Part shown: positions 36,709-50,545 of the stretch, one piece after another
How positions within the stretch are numbered: position 1 is the stretch's first letter
Layout: each line of letters begins with the position of its first letter
Source: Reticulitermes lucifugus
Taxonomy: Eukaryota; Arthropoda; Insecta; Blattodea; Rhinotermitidae
Assembly: GCA_026260175.1 (NCBI GenBank)
Contig: JAKCWW010000014.1
Coordinates: forward strand, 187,628-251,627
Reading direction: 5' to 3'
Length of the DNA stretch: 64,000 bases
Position numbers and translations under genes: made by a program
Notes under the pieces: model-generated
The model's input: only the letters and a program-made list of their open reading frames with translations
Databases searched by the model: none
Told to the model about the DNA's origin: nothing

Positions 36709-37668
36709 GATAATGATATTTTATTTAAAACATTTTGATTTAATAATTTGATCCCTGTAACTGATGATTTTACAAACCACAACACACAGTAGACCAAAAT
36801 TTGTAGCTAAGCCATAATAAATATACAGTTGTGTTAGGCTAAAAATTCGAATGCTTATTTGTTGACATCAAAAACACAACGGGATGACAACCATCAAAGT
36901 AATGCTGTCCAACTAAACTCCCAGAATTATTTCACGCAAGCGTACCAACTTCAGAACGACATGTCTTATGAAGAAGAAGAAATAAAATTATAACAATAAA
37001 ATAGTCCTACCACGGATATTCTCTATATATTTGTGCAACAGCACCACTCATAGTCCAAGTTAGCGATGTCTGGTCATAAACAGGAGAGGGTTCTCTGACA
37101 TGCACGTCTTCTTCCATAAAGACTGGATGCTTGCCCATTCTAGCTTTCGGAAGTTAAAATGGATTACCATCCTACGTCTTCCTATATATCTCTTTCCTCT
37201 TGAAGTCTACACATTTTGTCACTTTAAGGATATCTCCTTGCAGTATATTTACATGTTTTATTCAGTTCGGCCGCTTGTGTACATACTAACCATGTTTGTA
37301 GTTTCAAGTTCATTTCCTAATCTCTCGTGTGTAGTTTATATTCTACCTTTGTCAACCGTTGTCTCTTCGTGAACCGTATAATCACAGGAAGGCACAGTGA
37401 CAACTTTACCTTTACCTCAACCTGAATCATCAGGTGCATTAAATATTTCATGTAATGTAGACTATTTTTCTGACCATTTGAAAAGCCTAGCAATAGACGG
37501 GATGATAATATTATACTGGATATTAAACATGTTTTGAGGATGAGAACTGAATCAGCGTGGCTAAGAGTACAGTCTAATAATGAGGTAAGCAATTTGTCAT
37601 CCAGGGACAATTCAGTCCGGCCCGTGGCGATATTCAGGTATTGTACATCATACAGCCCACTGTTATAA

Positions 37669-37845
37669 ACCGGAGTAGCTTGGTCATTATATTGACTGGC
37701 TAAGAACTGGACGACTGGTATACAATTCTCGCCAGATACAAGTATTTTACCTTCTCCACCAAGACCACATCGCTTCTCGAGTCCATCCAGCTTCTTAACC
37801 AAAGGGTATGAGGTGCTCTATTCAAGCGGCCGGGACGCAGAGACA
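37669..37845 (+). mobile_element. SINE, family B, degenerate and partial
   Basis: ACCGGAGTAGCTTGGTCATT then TATATTGACTGGCTAAGAAC aligns with the family-B head. The B-box region is degraded (GGTATACAATTCTCG). GATACAAGTATTTTACC and TTCAAGCGGCCGGGACG follow in family order. The 161-codon open frame on the opposite strand (37317-37802) is a shadow of this copy. Confidence 0.45.
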
Positions 37846-37951
37846 ACAGATTACGTCCATGTAGTGTCAAGATTGTGACGGCGTCGAACTATTTTGGCCA
37901 AATCGAGCGAGTTACAATCCCAGATTGGTTTAATAGGTATTGCAACATATT

Positions 37952-38088
37952 AAGAGCACCACCACCGCCACAACCACCACCACCACCACCACCACCATCA
38001 CGATCAATACCGCCACCACCAAAGCCCCAACCACCGCTACTGCCGTCGCCACCACCACCACCACCACCAGCAACAACAATAATAGTAT
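37952..38088. repeat. (CCA)n-rich microsatellite
   Basis: Long ACC/CCA runs are interrupted by GCC and ATC triplets and end in (AAC)n(AAT)n. Poly-Pro and poly-Gly open frames in both directions arise from it. Confidence 0.95.
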
Positions 38089-40974
38089 AAATTTTGCAGC
38101 TTCTTAAATTCTCGCGTACGAAGTATGTTTCATTAGTGAAAATAAGTGACGTCCGTTTGGCAGCCTTTAGAAAAAGGATCGTGCCATTTTCTTGAAGTTG
38201 TACTGCCAGCGACCAATTATTTTCCACGAGAAAAAATTCTCATAACTGGTTTAGGGCGCGCATTTTGAGATGTCGGTTTCATATTAGGGTAATTTTGTGA
38301 CCTGATGAACGACTATACTCTCAACTGCTGCAGGAATACCTTGCACTTAGATGGAGATTCCATAAAGTCACACGGGGACGTGAAAGTTCGTAGCAAATAG
38401 CGCTGCTTGTCTACACCTTTTGTTACGAGTGTTAAGGAGCTTAGAATCATTCTAACCTATTCGAACATCACATCCGTGTTACTTTACATGCAGCATTTTA
38501 ACTTTTCCTTTTATACTTTTATAGTCGTTACCTGCAACTTTACGATGTTTGGTCTTTGTTCCTCTGTTATTCTTACGACCTTGCAGAAGAGAACATTTCC
38601 GTGTAAGTTTCTCGTCTAGTCACCATACATAATAATTAAAGCATTCTGTAGAAGGTGAGGGGAGAGTTTAGTCTCACGGCTATGTTTTAGCTGGGGAGTC
38701 ACTTACTTAATTCCCCATCAGTTCTAACTGCAAACGGGAACTTGCCTAAGCTCCTAAAAAGCTTTCCTGTATATCTCATATCCTTTCAGCGCACTTGAAA
38801 GAGCCCTTCCCTTTCAGAACCAAATACACGCGTCTCTCCTCCTAGCAGACTCACAGGAAACAAAATAGAGATAATGTATTCTTCAGCTTTTAATGTTACT
38901 ATGGGATTTGGGCGAATGTTTTAGGTACACATGAACCACAAGAAACTCACTTAACCTATATACTTAATTAAGGTCTTGAAAGCATCTTATCAAATGACAT
39001 GATATTTACTGACGCGAATTCATGGTTTTGTGGATTCCACAGCTTCTTATGACAAGCTGACACAGTTCAGCACATAGAAATCGCTTAGCATCGCCGACTT
39101 ACCATAGCTCCCACGTATTCTCCATAAACTGCGTGGAGTAAAATTACAGAAAAGTCGTGCACGATGCATCAGGAAGGGTGCGGAAGAAAGCAGTGTCGAA
39201 TCATGATCTGCAACCTGGGTCTTGCGGAAGACAAAACGCATTACCTCGCAGTATTAACAGCCCCATATTCGCTCTCTTTTCTTTGCTGGAAAGAACACTT
39301 TCGGGGTATCTAGTCGAGCGGTGAATCAATCCGCTTCCGTGGCAATGGCGCTTAGGAGGAGAAGTAACTTTTTGGCTTATAAGATAAACAATTCGTTCAG
39401 CTGATTCCAAGCAACAGTTTAAGAAATTCTATCGAACACGCAAGAAAAACATTATCATAACCGTCTAGTTTCAGTGGTCTGGCACCGCACTGTTAGATAG
39501 GCCCGAGAAATCGACACTGGAAGGAATATGTCATGGTCTAACTTACGTTATAATTTCAGTACGCCTATTTGCCTAAGGAAAACGAACGCAAGATCTCAGG
39601 ATATCCTCCTCGGCGCCATGATTCGAATACCAAGTACCTGACGAAGCATAACTGCTGACCACTCAGTCTCGAATTTTGGTGAATTTGCATTCCAATTCTG
39701 TAGGAGTCTAGTCTAAACTGTGACGTGTACCGATTAATTCTGTTACTTCGGAACCCGATTTCAATACCGACTGAGATATCGCACTTACTGCACAGCGCGT
39801 TACCGTAAGCCACACTGATTCCTCATACAAGTGGATGTTCAATAAACTAACAATCTGTCAGCAGAACCAGTTATGTTCGGCCTTAATCCTGCTAACATGA
39901 CACCCCAAAAGAGTACGTGATCTTGAGCCATTTTCAACCACTTCCCACCAACCCTTATCTCCACATCTTTTTCTCGGTTTTCAAAGTAAATAATATCTAA
40001 GAGGTCGCTACATCAAAATTCTATATAGGCCTACATTCCTTTTCACCCCCCTGCTAGCCACATGCCCACACCATTACATTCTTACTTCTTATTCGATACT
40101 ACAGAACGTCAGCCACAGACACATCATCGTTATATGAGATTCGAACCTGGAGCATTTTGTTTAAAAAACACGAACAAAGGTACATCTGCATCTTCATGGC
40201 GAGCACACATTCACTCCTCTAGTTTCGTCACTAGCATAGAACGAGGCTGGAAACCGGGTCAGGGGTTTTATGTAAACATATTGCATGTTATAAAGTACAT
40301 GTTCTTTATAAAAAAAAAAGCAAAAAATAAATTTTAACTTGGAATGTCGTCATTAGTGCACATGGAAGGAAAAAGTACATTAGAATAATTGTACGAGTTT
40401 TCCTCCACAAGGTAACAAGGGTTTGTGTACGGTGTGTGTCCGCTCCACGCAGAACTCTTTACTTTAATATCTTCATGAAAACTCAAATTAATCAACAAAT
40501 TAAACGCGCCAACTTACTTACACGTATATATTTTTATACTACGTATATGCCCACATTTGTCTCAATATTTACTACCTTCTTTATTCCTCCTTACTTAATT
40601 CTTTTTTTCACTTCTTCCTTTCCTACCTCCGTGCTGCCTTCCTTTGTTTTCTAGCTTCTTGCTTTTGTTTCTTGTTTGTTTCCCTACTTTATTTCCATTA
40701 TTTTTTACCTTTCATTTTATGACTTCGTTCTTTCCTTGTTCCATTCTTCCTCCATTTCCTCTCGCCCTCTGTTTCTTAATGTAGTGGAACAGCTGATTCC
40801 TACATCTGTTATGAAGTCCTGTCAGACATGTGGAAGTAACAATTATTACATTTCTACACACGTGGCTGTTTCGAGCTCTGCTTGAAGTAGGGAAGATAGA
40901 CATAGCGTCGAATTAACTAACAGTTAACAATGAACTATGGACTTATCTTGCTAAGTGCATAGTTCAATGGAAAG

Positions 40975-41150
40975 GACGTTGAAAGACGCGGTTGTGGCCT
41001 AATTTAAGGTTCTATCCATACATTTGCCTAGAGGGGCTGAGGCACACGACGAAAACCCCAAATAAGGATAGTGAGTGTCTCAGCCACGATTCGAACCGCG
41101 TATCTTCTGAATAAAAGTCAAGAGCTTTACCGCTTGATCCAACTTTAGAT
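40975..41150 (-). mobile_element. SINE, family C
   Basis: On the minus strand a tRNA-like head (TTGGATCAAGCGGTAAAGCT CTTGAC) ends in the B box GCGGTTCGAATCGTGGC. GAGACACTCACTATCC, TTATTTGGGGTTTTCGTCG, GGCAAATGTATGG and GGCCACAACCGC follow. The same order is seen at 5.4 kb on the plus strand. Confidence 0.6.
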
Positions 41151-41161
41151 ATTCACTCTTT

Positions 41162-41411
41162 TGGGTTGTTACACAGCGTAGGTTGGTTTTGTTACCGACG
41201 TTTCGGGACAGGGTATCAGTCCCAGCTTCAAGGGTCAAGATCTTGACGTTTCGGGACAGAGTATCGGTCCCAGCTTCAAGGGTCAAGATTTTGACGTTTC
41301 GGGACAGCGTATCAGTTTCATCTTCAAGGGTCAAGATCTTGACCCTTGAGGATGGAACTGATACGCTGTCCCGAAACGTCGGTGACAAACCAACCTACGC
41401 TGCGCAACAAC
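41162..41411. repeat. Foldback element with an internal 48-bp triplication
   Basis: The outer arms GGGTTGTTACACAGCGTAGG (41164) and the reverse complement near 41411 match through GTTGGTTTTGTTACCGACGT TTCGGGACAG. In the left arm a 48-bp unit starting GACGTTTCGGGACAG and ending AAGGGTCAAGATCTT occurs three times (41197, 41245, 41293). The right arm has one inverted unit. The axis is at GGTCAAGATCTTGACC near 41339. Sequence to the right (41400-41470) is related to 58880-58950. Confidence 0.9.
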
Positions 41412-44400
41412 CCAGAACAGCAACAATCTTCACTACGCCGCGGCAAAATCCTGAAATCTCGCATTGATCTAACTTCATCACATAGCAAAACTGCGCTGTC
41501 CAATGTGCTATGGTGGCAAGTCATGCAGGAGCAATAAGAAAAGGGAGGAGGTTAAAGCCAAATCCATCGACTCCTGTCAGCGCGACATCCGCTTAGTGCT
41601 TCACATGCTGTGACCACGTTATCACGTTGTCCCACACCCGTAAACAATCTGAAGTAGGTCACATATCTACCAAGAGAAGAGCCGAAAACTCAGATCTCCT
41701 GTATCAGGTGGGGATGAAACGTATAACCCCCCTTTGGAAGGTAAGCTGAAGATGGTGACAGCAGCGTGGTGCGGGTAAACGTTAGCGGCTCTGAATCCGC
41801 CGCTGAGATTGGTAAGTATCGAATTAGATGAGAGGAGGAGTTCACATTCCACTTCAAAGCAATTTCCCAGCATTCACCTGCAAACTCTGAGGAATTTCAC
41901 CATATAACTCGTTACGGACAGACAGTATTCTGATAGAGATCCGAACTGAATAACTCCATAATATAAGTCCACGCCAACCAGCTTGGTAGGATGGATCTTA
42001 CAGAGATAAGGTGTGCGGATTGGTAATGCCTAGAGATGGCTTTGGTATTAGTTATGGCGACGTTTCATATTAAGTCTTAGAATAGAGCGAGTCCTGGGTA
42101 TACGTCAGGGTTACGTGACAAAAGTTGAGACTTGTAAGGAATGGACGTGTATCGGGAAGCTAGGATTTTATAAAGGAACGTGACGATAAAAACTGACGCA
42201 TCGTAGAGTGATGACTATGTGAGCTTTAATGCTAAGATGGCGCAGGCGCGAAATACGAATTTGCCCTTGTGTACATTAAATTGAATGATGTAACAACTTT
42301 AGTTTATGAGTACGTTGTAGACGTAAGTGAGGGGAAACTGACACGAGGACGACATACTGGGGGCATTTTATATCACATATATTCTTCTAATACGCCTTTA
42401 AATAGACTGCAGGCAATATCCGGCCTCACGTATTAATATGTTTCTTGTCACCATCAGGTGACAGATAGGCAGATGCGTTTGACTAGTTTATGTATCGTAC
42501 AGCAGTGAATTTCTTGCTTTCTGTTCTCAGTCGTCGGACACAGTATAAATTTGTGAAAATACCGTTCATATTTACAAACTGCATGTTAATTACAAAACTA
42601 ACCACACACCTAACCAACCCTTGTTATTAAACTCTGTTGTTAAAATACGTTTGTTTGAACTTTAATTGGTGCTTCCCTACTGTGCTACGTGGTATATAGG
42701 AGAGTTTTAAACACAATAAATAAAATGGATAGCCAGTACAGTAATTACTTTATTTAATAAGGTTTTAATGCGATGTGTTTCGGATATTTGTATAGCAATT
42801 TTCAACACTGCGTTTGTAAGCACAGTGAGACAATCACATACACATACATACATACATATGTAGTAGCAGCTACAGCTCTCCAAAACACAACACATTACGA
42901 GTGATAACACATTAAGCAATGCAACACGACTCATGAAGTGTACTTCAAATATTAACTTTCCGAAAACTTACTATAAAGATAAAATACCTACATTCTCTAC
43001 AACACTTGTAACCTTGCAGAACGTGTAACAGGAGAAATTGACAAAGTCCATAACTTTAAAATGATATAAAAACACAACTAACTATATACAGTCCAATATA
43101 ACGCAAGATTAAAGGAAAGTCAAATTAGGCAAGTGATTTCGAGTTTTGCAAAAATAATTTTTATGAAGAAATATTTTGAAAATTTTATGCTTTAAGATTT
43201 ATGTAAAGACTCTGAAGTTCTCTTACAATATTCATTTACAAATTATAATATTTATTACTTCATACTGAATTATCTTTTCCAATTAATTTTTTGTCTTGTT
43301 ATGTAATAGGTTTCAAGTTATATCCATTTATCTAACATATTCTGTTACTGACTGTGAAGTGCTCCTCTTGTCTGCGCTTCTGTGTATGGATGTGTTCTAG
43401 TATTAGAGTCTTAATGATGTACATGAAACGTAAGCAGCTTATTTAGTAACCTGTTATGTATATATTCATCTGTACAACAATATTATGTAGTCTATAATAA
43501 CATTATACAGCCTATTTAGTGGTTAATAACCTCGGATCTGTTTTTGTTGGTACAACTACTGACACGTACTTTAATATTATGTCGGAGAACTGTTCATACA
43601 GGATTAACTTGTGTATCTGTCCATCACACAATAAAACGGTGTTGACAAGTCAGCGAATTAGTTCAGAGTGTAGGTCTATGTTATCATTGCCTCTGCCTTG
43701 TTCGTTAAAAAATTATGTTGTTTCGACACGTTTGCAACTGTACATTATTTATTCCTACTATGTGCCCGGTATTATATAAACAGGGTTTCACAAAATAGCA
43801 TAACACACATTCCGAAGCCGAGAACTTTACTGTGATTTCGATACAGCTGGTACATGACAGATGGGTAGCAGATGGTACACATTAGATTTACACGTAGTCA
43901 CCATTGTCATTTAAGCTGGTATCAAGTCGTGTATTCCGACGTGGCAGAAATTAATGTCAAGTGTCTTAGCCAGGAGGTGGTAGTTTGATGTATGTCGGCG
44001 TCCTCGCTTGCCAGCCAGGTGCTTATTAAGCAGTCCAAAGTGATGGAAGTCAGTGGGCGCATACTGCCACCCGGACTTGTGACTAGTTACGGCGCTACGG
44101 CTGGGAGGGTAAGGTCCACCGTACCTAGAGACCAGATCTTGCCATTAGTGATTTTCATCCCTTTGGACCCCGTACGAAGCGCCTGGATTGTAAGCGATTT
44201 GCAACAGACGCCGATGTAAAGCAAGCTGTCACCTCCAGACTACAGCTAATTGACAACAATTTCTTTCAGGCCGGGTTACAAGCCTTGGTGTCATGGTGGC
44301 AAAATTACTGAAATATCGATAATGACTGTGTGGAAGTCTGATAGGCCTATATACTGACACCCACGTGCCATGTACGTACCGAAGTCAGAATAGCGTTCTC

Positions 44401-44734
44401 GGCATCAGAGTGGTTGTTACCTTGCTTTTTGAAACTTCCATGTATGCGGTACTACTAGTATGTTAAGGAAGCCCACCATGCTTTAATACAATTTTTCCTT
44501 CTATTATAACTGTGCAGCGTAATTAAAGACGTGTAATGAGTTTGACTTATCGTTATTCAGTCGAATGCAAATGGCAGGGCCCAGTGCCGGGTTCTTTTGA
44601 ACACGGTAATGAGCCTTCTAATTAACTAATGTAGCTCCATGGGGCACCGTAATTACTGAGTAGCTAATGCTCGTTAAGTTAGTCACAAAGGTTCTTACCT
44701 TTTACGGAAATGGATAGTTCATTACCTGTGAGTG

Positions 44735-44835
44735 GGACCTGTTCTGAGTCTGTTAAATCCAGTTCATAACCTCACACCCTATTCCATTTCAACATTAGCA
44801 TGTGAGGGTGTGAACTGGATTAATCTGGCTCAAGA
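44735..44835. repeat. Imperfect hairpin
   Basis: AATCCAGTTCATAACCTCAC ACCCT on the left can pair with AGGGTGTGAACTGGATT on the right. The left arm holds an 8-base insertion. The loop is about 30 bases. Confidence 0.6.
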
Positions 44836-45111
44836 CAAGATCTTGTTAGGGGCTCTTGTGAACACGAGAATGAACGACAGTTAAATAAAATATCATCACT
44901 GCACACTTGACTTTCATATGTGTCGCTTGCTTGTAATTGTCACCGGCATGCTTCAGTCATTTTTAATCCGGACTCTGGTATGAAAGATTTTACACACCAG
45001 ACTCCGAATTAAAATACAAATTTAAATTGTACAATAATTATATACCATATAAATAAAAATTAATATATATATATGATTAATGTAAAATCTTAGTAATATA
45101 CATTGTGTAAT

Positions 45112-45165
45112 TGACAGATTTCCCTGATGATGGCCGTTTAATGACAGAAATATGTTGCAGGCAAT
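45112..45165 (+). repeat. Hammerhead-like or Penelope-type terminal motif, degenerate
   Basis: CCCTGATGATGGCC, then GACAGAAATATGTTGCAGG, keeps the CTGATGA and GAAA boxes at the usual distance. The flanking stem I does not pair. An (ATAA)n tail follows. It is probably a decayed relative of the motifs at 50.5-50.7 kb. Confidence 0.35.
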
Positions 45166-45936
45166 AAATAAATACATAAATAAATAAACAACGGAGGTGC
45201 AGCAACCTCACTGTCGCCATACAATTTGCACGGTACAAGATGAATAATTTTAAGACAATAATGAACTTCCACATTGCATAAAGGGAAGAAACCATCGTGA
45301 TTATTTTCTTAAGGGCTACACTCCATGCTGTGAGGTAGTTACGTTTTAATTGAGCCTAAGACTCTGTTGTGTCTTATTGGATGAATATTCTAGTTCGAAG
45401 TTTCCGAGAAAATATAATAATCTAGCGACCGACCAGAGTTCAAATACTGTCAGGATTGTAGGTACGTTTACCAACATAATTGTTACATTGTAACAAGTAA
45501 GTAATTTCCCAAAACACAAAGTTCAAAATCATCCTCAATATCTTTATAGGCTGCAACGGATAAGCAGTCAGCAACTAAATTTGTGGCTTGCAGCCTTACA
45601 GTAACATAAATTCAATGACCGTGAAGAGTAAAATCCGTGAACCGTCCCGTCCAATTAATAAACGATAGAAAAAGGAAATATATAAAGTAATTCACAGAGA
45701 AGATGGCGCTTCAACCCTTTTTTCAACAGTTGGAAACCTGTATTACCCAAAGTAAAGGGTGCAAGACAAATGAAATGCTCAGATCTGGAATGGGTGTAGA
45801 GGGAGGAAGAAATGTATATCGGCTGGGTTGTTTGTTCAGCGAAAACACAGGAGAGGCTGCTAATTATTTCATCCTTTTATTACCAACTCTATTGTTTTCT
45901 TTTCGCACAAGTTTTTAAAAATAAGTATGAGTACGC

Positions 45937-45939
<3 letters not shown>

Positions 45940-45971
<32 letters not shown>
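45940..45971. repeat. (ATT)n microsatellite
   Basis: About ten TTA units. Similar arrays flank the SINE at 46.4 kb (46390-46408 and 46686-46709). Confidence 0.95.
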
Positions 45972-46408
45972 TCAAAAGACACATTAACAATGGACGCTAG
46001 AAATTACGGTCTGCTAACTTATGTGACAATAAAAGCAGAATAATGAAGTACTCCGTTGGAGTTTTCATATTTTCCGAATGCTTTCGCTCCGAATTCGCTT
46101 TCCTCCGTGGTCTTGAAGTTCATTTGCTGCAGACGCAAACGGAATTTAAGATTCTCTGCAGCACAAATATTTCCGCTTTTACAATGTTATCGTTTCCATG
46201 TGGCCTGCCCCGGGGCGCGCGTGTGTTTAAGCAAAACATTTGTATCCATTCTTAATCTCACAATAGCACAGATTTTTATTGCGTGTACTACAAATAAAGT
46301 GGAAGCTAATGAAAATCAGAAGTGGAACAGCCACTAAATGATTAATTCTGTTGCTGAAACTAGATTCCAGAAGAGATATTGCGCCTTACATTATTATTAT
46401 TATTATTA

Positions 46409-46685
46409 GGCCGTGCCATGGCTCAGGCGGTTAGTCGCCGGCCTCTCACCGCGGAGGCCCGGATTCTATCCAGGGTCGGTCCATGTGGGATTTGTGGTGG
46501 ACAAAGTGGCACTGGGAAAGGTTTCTCTCCGAGTACTTAGGTTTTCCCCTGTCAATTTCATTCCATCGGTGCTCCATTACAATGGAAAAGCAGAAATAAA
46601 CCTCACCATCTTCATCACAGGGTTGCACAATAAGCCTTCAAGGCTGTGGTGCGTCCGTAGCATCTGCTACGGGGCCGTTCAATAA
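46409..46685 (+). mobile_element. SINE, family A, inserted in an (ATT)n array
   Basis: Full-length copy: GGCCGTGCCATGGCTCAGGC in the head, a B box altered to GGATTCTATCCAGGG, and the body GGACAAAGTGGCACTGGG. The 3' end is GGTTGCACAATAAGCCTTCA and GGGGCCGTTC. (ATT)n lies on both sides, so the target duplication is probably within the array and its length cannot be fixed. Confidence 0.9.
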
Positions 46686-48477
46686 ATTATTATTATTATT
46701 ATTATTACCATTTACTTCTATAAATATAAATGGTGTACTAAGACGTGAAGAATAAAAATGACATGTTGATGAATCATACATTTTGCACCACGATAAAATT
46801 TCTTGTATGACGTAACTGTGTTGACGAATACAGTGTCCGATTTCTGCTTCATATAAGTTTGGTGTTGTAATGAAGGACCACTGGTAGCCAAGCAAAGCTT
46901 CCGATAAGTTTTATTTGAGCACACCCTTATGAAATTTAGTCGAAATAGGGTGAAATTTACATTTAGACTTTATTGTCAATAAAACACTATTTCAGTGAAA
47001 AATTTGAGAACCGAGTTTCTAAGTAGAATGCCAATAAGGAACTGTTTTCTTTCCACATACGCTAAACGTAAAGTAAATTAGTTTGTTTCTGTAAATATGG
47101 AAGATTTTATAAATTGACGTTCATATCATCTGCATCAGGAACTTTTGTTGTAGGACGTATTCAGGAGGAAAACTCTTCCCGCCCCCTACTCATTCCTACC
47201 CAATGGGAAATGGCTGGCACACCAGCCACTTTCGTACTAGTCTACGTATAACGATACTTTCCCTAGGTGTTTACGTACCTTAATTCCGTAACATGAACTT
47301 GGTACTTTTCTTTTGTAGATTATGGGTTGAATGGAGTCAAAAGGAAAAACATGCTGGGAGAAAAATAGTTTAAATGCTACTGTGTGTATAAAAGTTGAGT
47401 ACGTGAACTTAATCATACAATATCTTTTATAGCATACAGAAAAATTTGGAGTTTCTCTAAATCGTTGCGTTGGACTGTAGTATTTCATATTCTGAGTTCG
47501 TAAACGCTTATTCATAGGCAATTCCAAAACACACTAATATTGCTTGTCACAACCTGCGATGGTTTCATTAAAACGCACTACGAGTAAAGAGAATTCAGCT
47601 GTACTTACAAATTTGTGCCCCTCATTCTACCAAGGACAGCATTAAGTAACAAAACCTTTTACAGCAACATTTATAAATGCCCTTCTTGCACTCGAAATAT
47701 TCGTCGCGAACTGTCACGCTGTATGCACATACGGCGGTCCCGTATTGGACACCATTATGATCACCAGACTCGCCACTTTACGAGGATGAATCGAGCATCA
47801 TTAACAGAAAAATATCAGTCCTGACATACTTTTTGTGCTTTTTTCAGCCATGCAAAGCTAATTTGCGCATAGCGACCGCAGCCACTGCACCACACATGAT
47901 CAACTTCTCTATCGTTTGATGCTGCAAAACCTTTGATTCAGAACTGCGCCCTGTAAGCACATACTGCATATAGCTAATTGGCCAACCAATTTAACTAACT
48001 TGCCATGCGAAGTAAGAGTCTTTTCTACAAACCTATACTGAACTAAATTACGAGGAAATTCCCTGACTTTCTGAAGTCGACGGCTCAATATCGTGTTCAC
48101 AAAAGCCCAATATCATCAGCCAGTATATTTAACGGTCCGTAGCTTTTTAAGGAGGCCGTCAGTGTCTCAGGATGTATAGCATCGCAAGGTAGAACAGTTA
48201 GTAAACAATGAAGTGGAATGAGCCTGGAAGATTATATCAGAATACAAAAACAAATGTGGTAATGTTCAAAATTTTGAGAGTGTCTCATAAAATCGAATTC
48301 GCACTCCAGAACAAATTAAGGGCAGATACAGTTCGCAGAATTTTTCCTGTCATTCAGTTCAAAATCTGTTTTCTTCCCTTGGGGTATCTTGTAAGGTAAA
48401 TATCTAAATACAAAAAACTACACTTTTAATAGGCCTTATATACTGGCGTGAAACGTTGTCTCTAACACCACAGAGTC

Positions 48478-48680
48478 CGGGGTGTTGAGGACAATATTTG
48501 GACCTAAATGAGAGAATATTATAGGAGAATGGAGAAGACTGGAAATTGAGGACCTTTACAATTAATATTCCTCACGGAATATTATTAGAATAATAAAATC
48601 AGAGGAATAAGATGGACAGAACATGTGGAAGGCATGGGACAAATGAGAAATGCACTATATGATTTTAGATATAAAGCTTG
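48478..48680 (+). pseudogene. LINE reverse transcriptase C-terminal remnant
   Basis: One plus frame reads VLRTIFGPK, stop, ENIIGEWRRLEIEDLYN, stop, YSSRNIIRIIKSEE. After a frameshift comes RWTEHVEGMGQMRNALYDF. This follows the segment (VLR.IFGPKR.E..GEWR.LHNEEL..LYSS.NI.R.IKSRR.RWAGHV.RMG) of insect non-LTR elements in order. Two or more stops and a frameshift mark it as dead. No upstream domain was seen. Confidence 0.85.
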
Positions 48681-50504
48681 CTGAGAAAATATTACGTGAA
48701 AACCTAGGAGTAGCTGGGAGGGTACCATTAAAATGGAAGGCATAGGGAAGTAGATTATAGCGCGAGGGTTTAGACAGGCTGAGCAACCACTGGCTTCTCA
48801 GGAAGGACTCTGCTCTATGTGCTTCAATACGCTGCTTATCAGAACGGATTCAAAGCGTGCAAAATACTGAACGATTGGACAGTACTGTCATTGTAAGAAT
48901 CAGGGCCTCTCGATGACTGTTTCATTAAAGTGTCATTTATGTAAAGCTTGTCATTTCCTCTTACCAGGTGCATATTTTAGGTTGGGTAGTTTAAGTGACA
49001 GGTTATACTGAGCTGATATTCCTCACCATTCGAAAAGATGGACAGACGGACGTCTGGTTGAATTAATCATAATTTATTTAGTGACACTGTAGCCTGCCAA
49101 CTGTAGTGTCGTGTAGCGTTGAGTGATGAAAAAATGACAGCGATTTGGGAGGAAGGGGCCGTGGAGTATTTCAAGGCACTATCTTGGATGGACTGAATAC
49201 AACCATGGGCACTCTCAGAATAAAAGTTAGACAGTGGCTATGCTGTAGGAATTCAATCGTTAACCCGCAGCATCCAGCCGGTTGCTTAGCACACGTAGCA
49301 GTGTGAAACTCGTTGAAATACGTACAGCCTACAGACCTGGCTCTCTGCCGAGTTTCTACTGAGACTACGTTTAGTTGCACAAGATATACATCGATTGACG
49401 CATTTTCATATACAAGGGGTTTTATTCTTGGGGAACTGTCCTACTGATGTTCCGCTTGCCCGACTACAAGCGGGGGTCCATTTTTATGAAGCCGCAGAAA
49501 ATGAAACAAGACAGCTAGAAAATTGGATAAATTACAAAATGATGGTAGTTATCAAAAAGAACTGGGTTCCGTCTTGATGACTGTATTTAACATTATGTGC
49601 AGATAGCGAAATGGATACTGGGGCCAAAGAAATGCTTCTCGCATCGTCGTACATCTTTCAAAAAAATAGCTCATGGAATTTATAGAATTTCGAGATCCGT
49701 TGACCTGATCACAACAGCCGCCGCTATATCCCACCCTGAGCCAGATGAATCCTGTGCAAAAAATATGACAACTAACGAATACATGAATAAATACAGCTGG
49801 AAACGAATAGTACCTCGGATCGAGTATAATTAAATTTCAATCAGTCAACTATTGTAATTAGAAATGCATATGAGAATTAAAATGAAAAATCAGATGTGAG
49901 GAACGCGATCTCCATAGGTCCTGATGAGCTATAATTTATGGTCGATCTGTTTTTTTTACAGATCAGTCACGTGATCTTCAATAAAACAATAAATATATCC
50001 GCGCTACAAAAATCGCACAGCCTGGCGTCCGTTGTGGCAAACGAGGACACCGCCCTGCCATGTAAAGTGTGTTCTTAATTCCAAGCAGTCCTTATGGGAC
50101 AGATCGTTCAGAAAATGAGACAAAACGCCCCAAGTGTTGTTTGCTTGTTTCTTGATGACCTAACGACGCATTCTTACCTGCATGGTTAAGTGGCATCGAG
50201 TCGAAATGATATTTTGAAAGCTGAAGTGGAAGAGGAAGGTTCTTTCTTGTGTGGAGTATTTAATGGCTCCGAATGATAAGGTGGCTGATGAAGAATGAAG
50301 TTGAAGGGATTTGAAGGGAAACAGTCGTGCTCTAATCCAAGGTATATTTCGGGATCTGCCTTGATTGATTGAAGAAAACCGCGAGAAACATCTATCAGGA
50401 TAATTTTTATATTAGACATCCCCGTTGGTATGTACATGCAAAAGTATATTTTACTCTTATAAGTAGTAGAGTCACAACAAAAACATACACTTGTGGCATG
50501 TGAT

Positions 50505-50545
50505 CAGGCTACCGGTTTCAGCTCAAAGAGCCATCATCAGGCCTA
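50505..50545 (-). ncRNA. Hammerhead-ribozyme-like motif (minus copy)
   Basis: Identical to the plus-strand motif at 50680-50720 through the core: stem I AGGC, then CTGATGA, stem II GGCTC/GAGCT with a TTT loop, GAA, stem III ACC/GGT, the unpaired A, and GCCT closing stem I. Confidence 0.55.

Noticed and set aside
37317-37802. 161-codon open frame on the minus strand
   Set aside because: Half of it overlaps a degenerate SINE-B copy. The remainder has no homology I recognise.
37889-38227. Gly-rich protein resembling silk or RNA-binding segments
   Set aside because: It is the reverse translation of the (CCA)n microsatellite.
40110-40150. Possible SINE from a GGTTCGAATCTC B box on the minus strand
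   Set aside because: Only the B-box-like string is visible. No A box or family body could be aligned.
41197-41340. CRISPR-like array (three 48-bp units)
   Set aside because: The units are directly adjacent without unique spacers and form one arm of a foldback in a eukaryotic genome.
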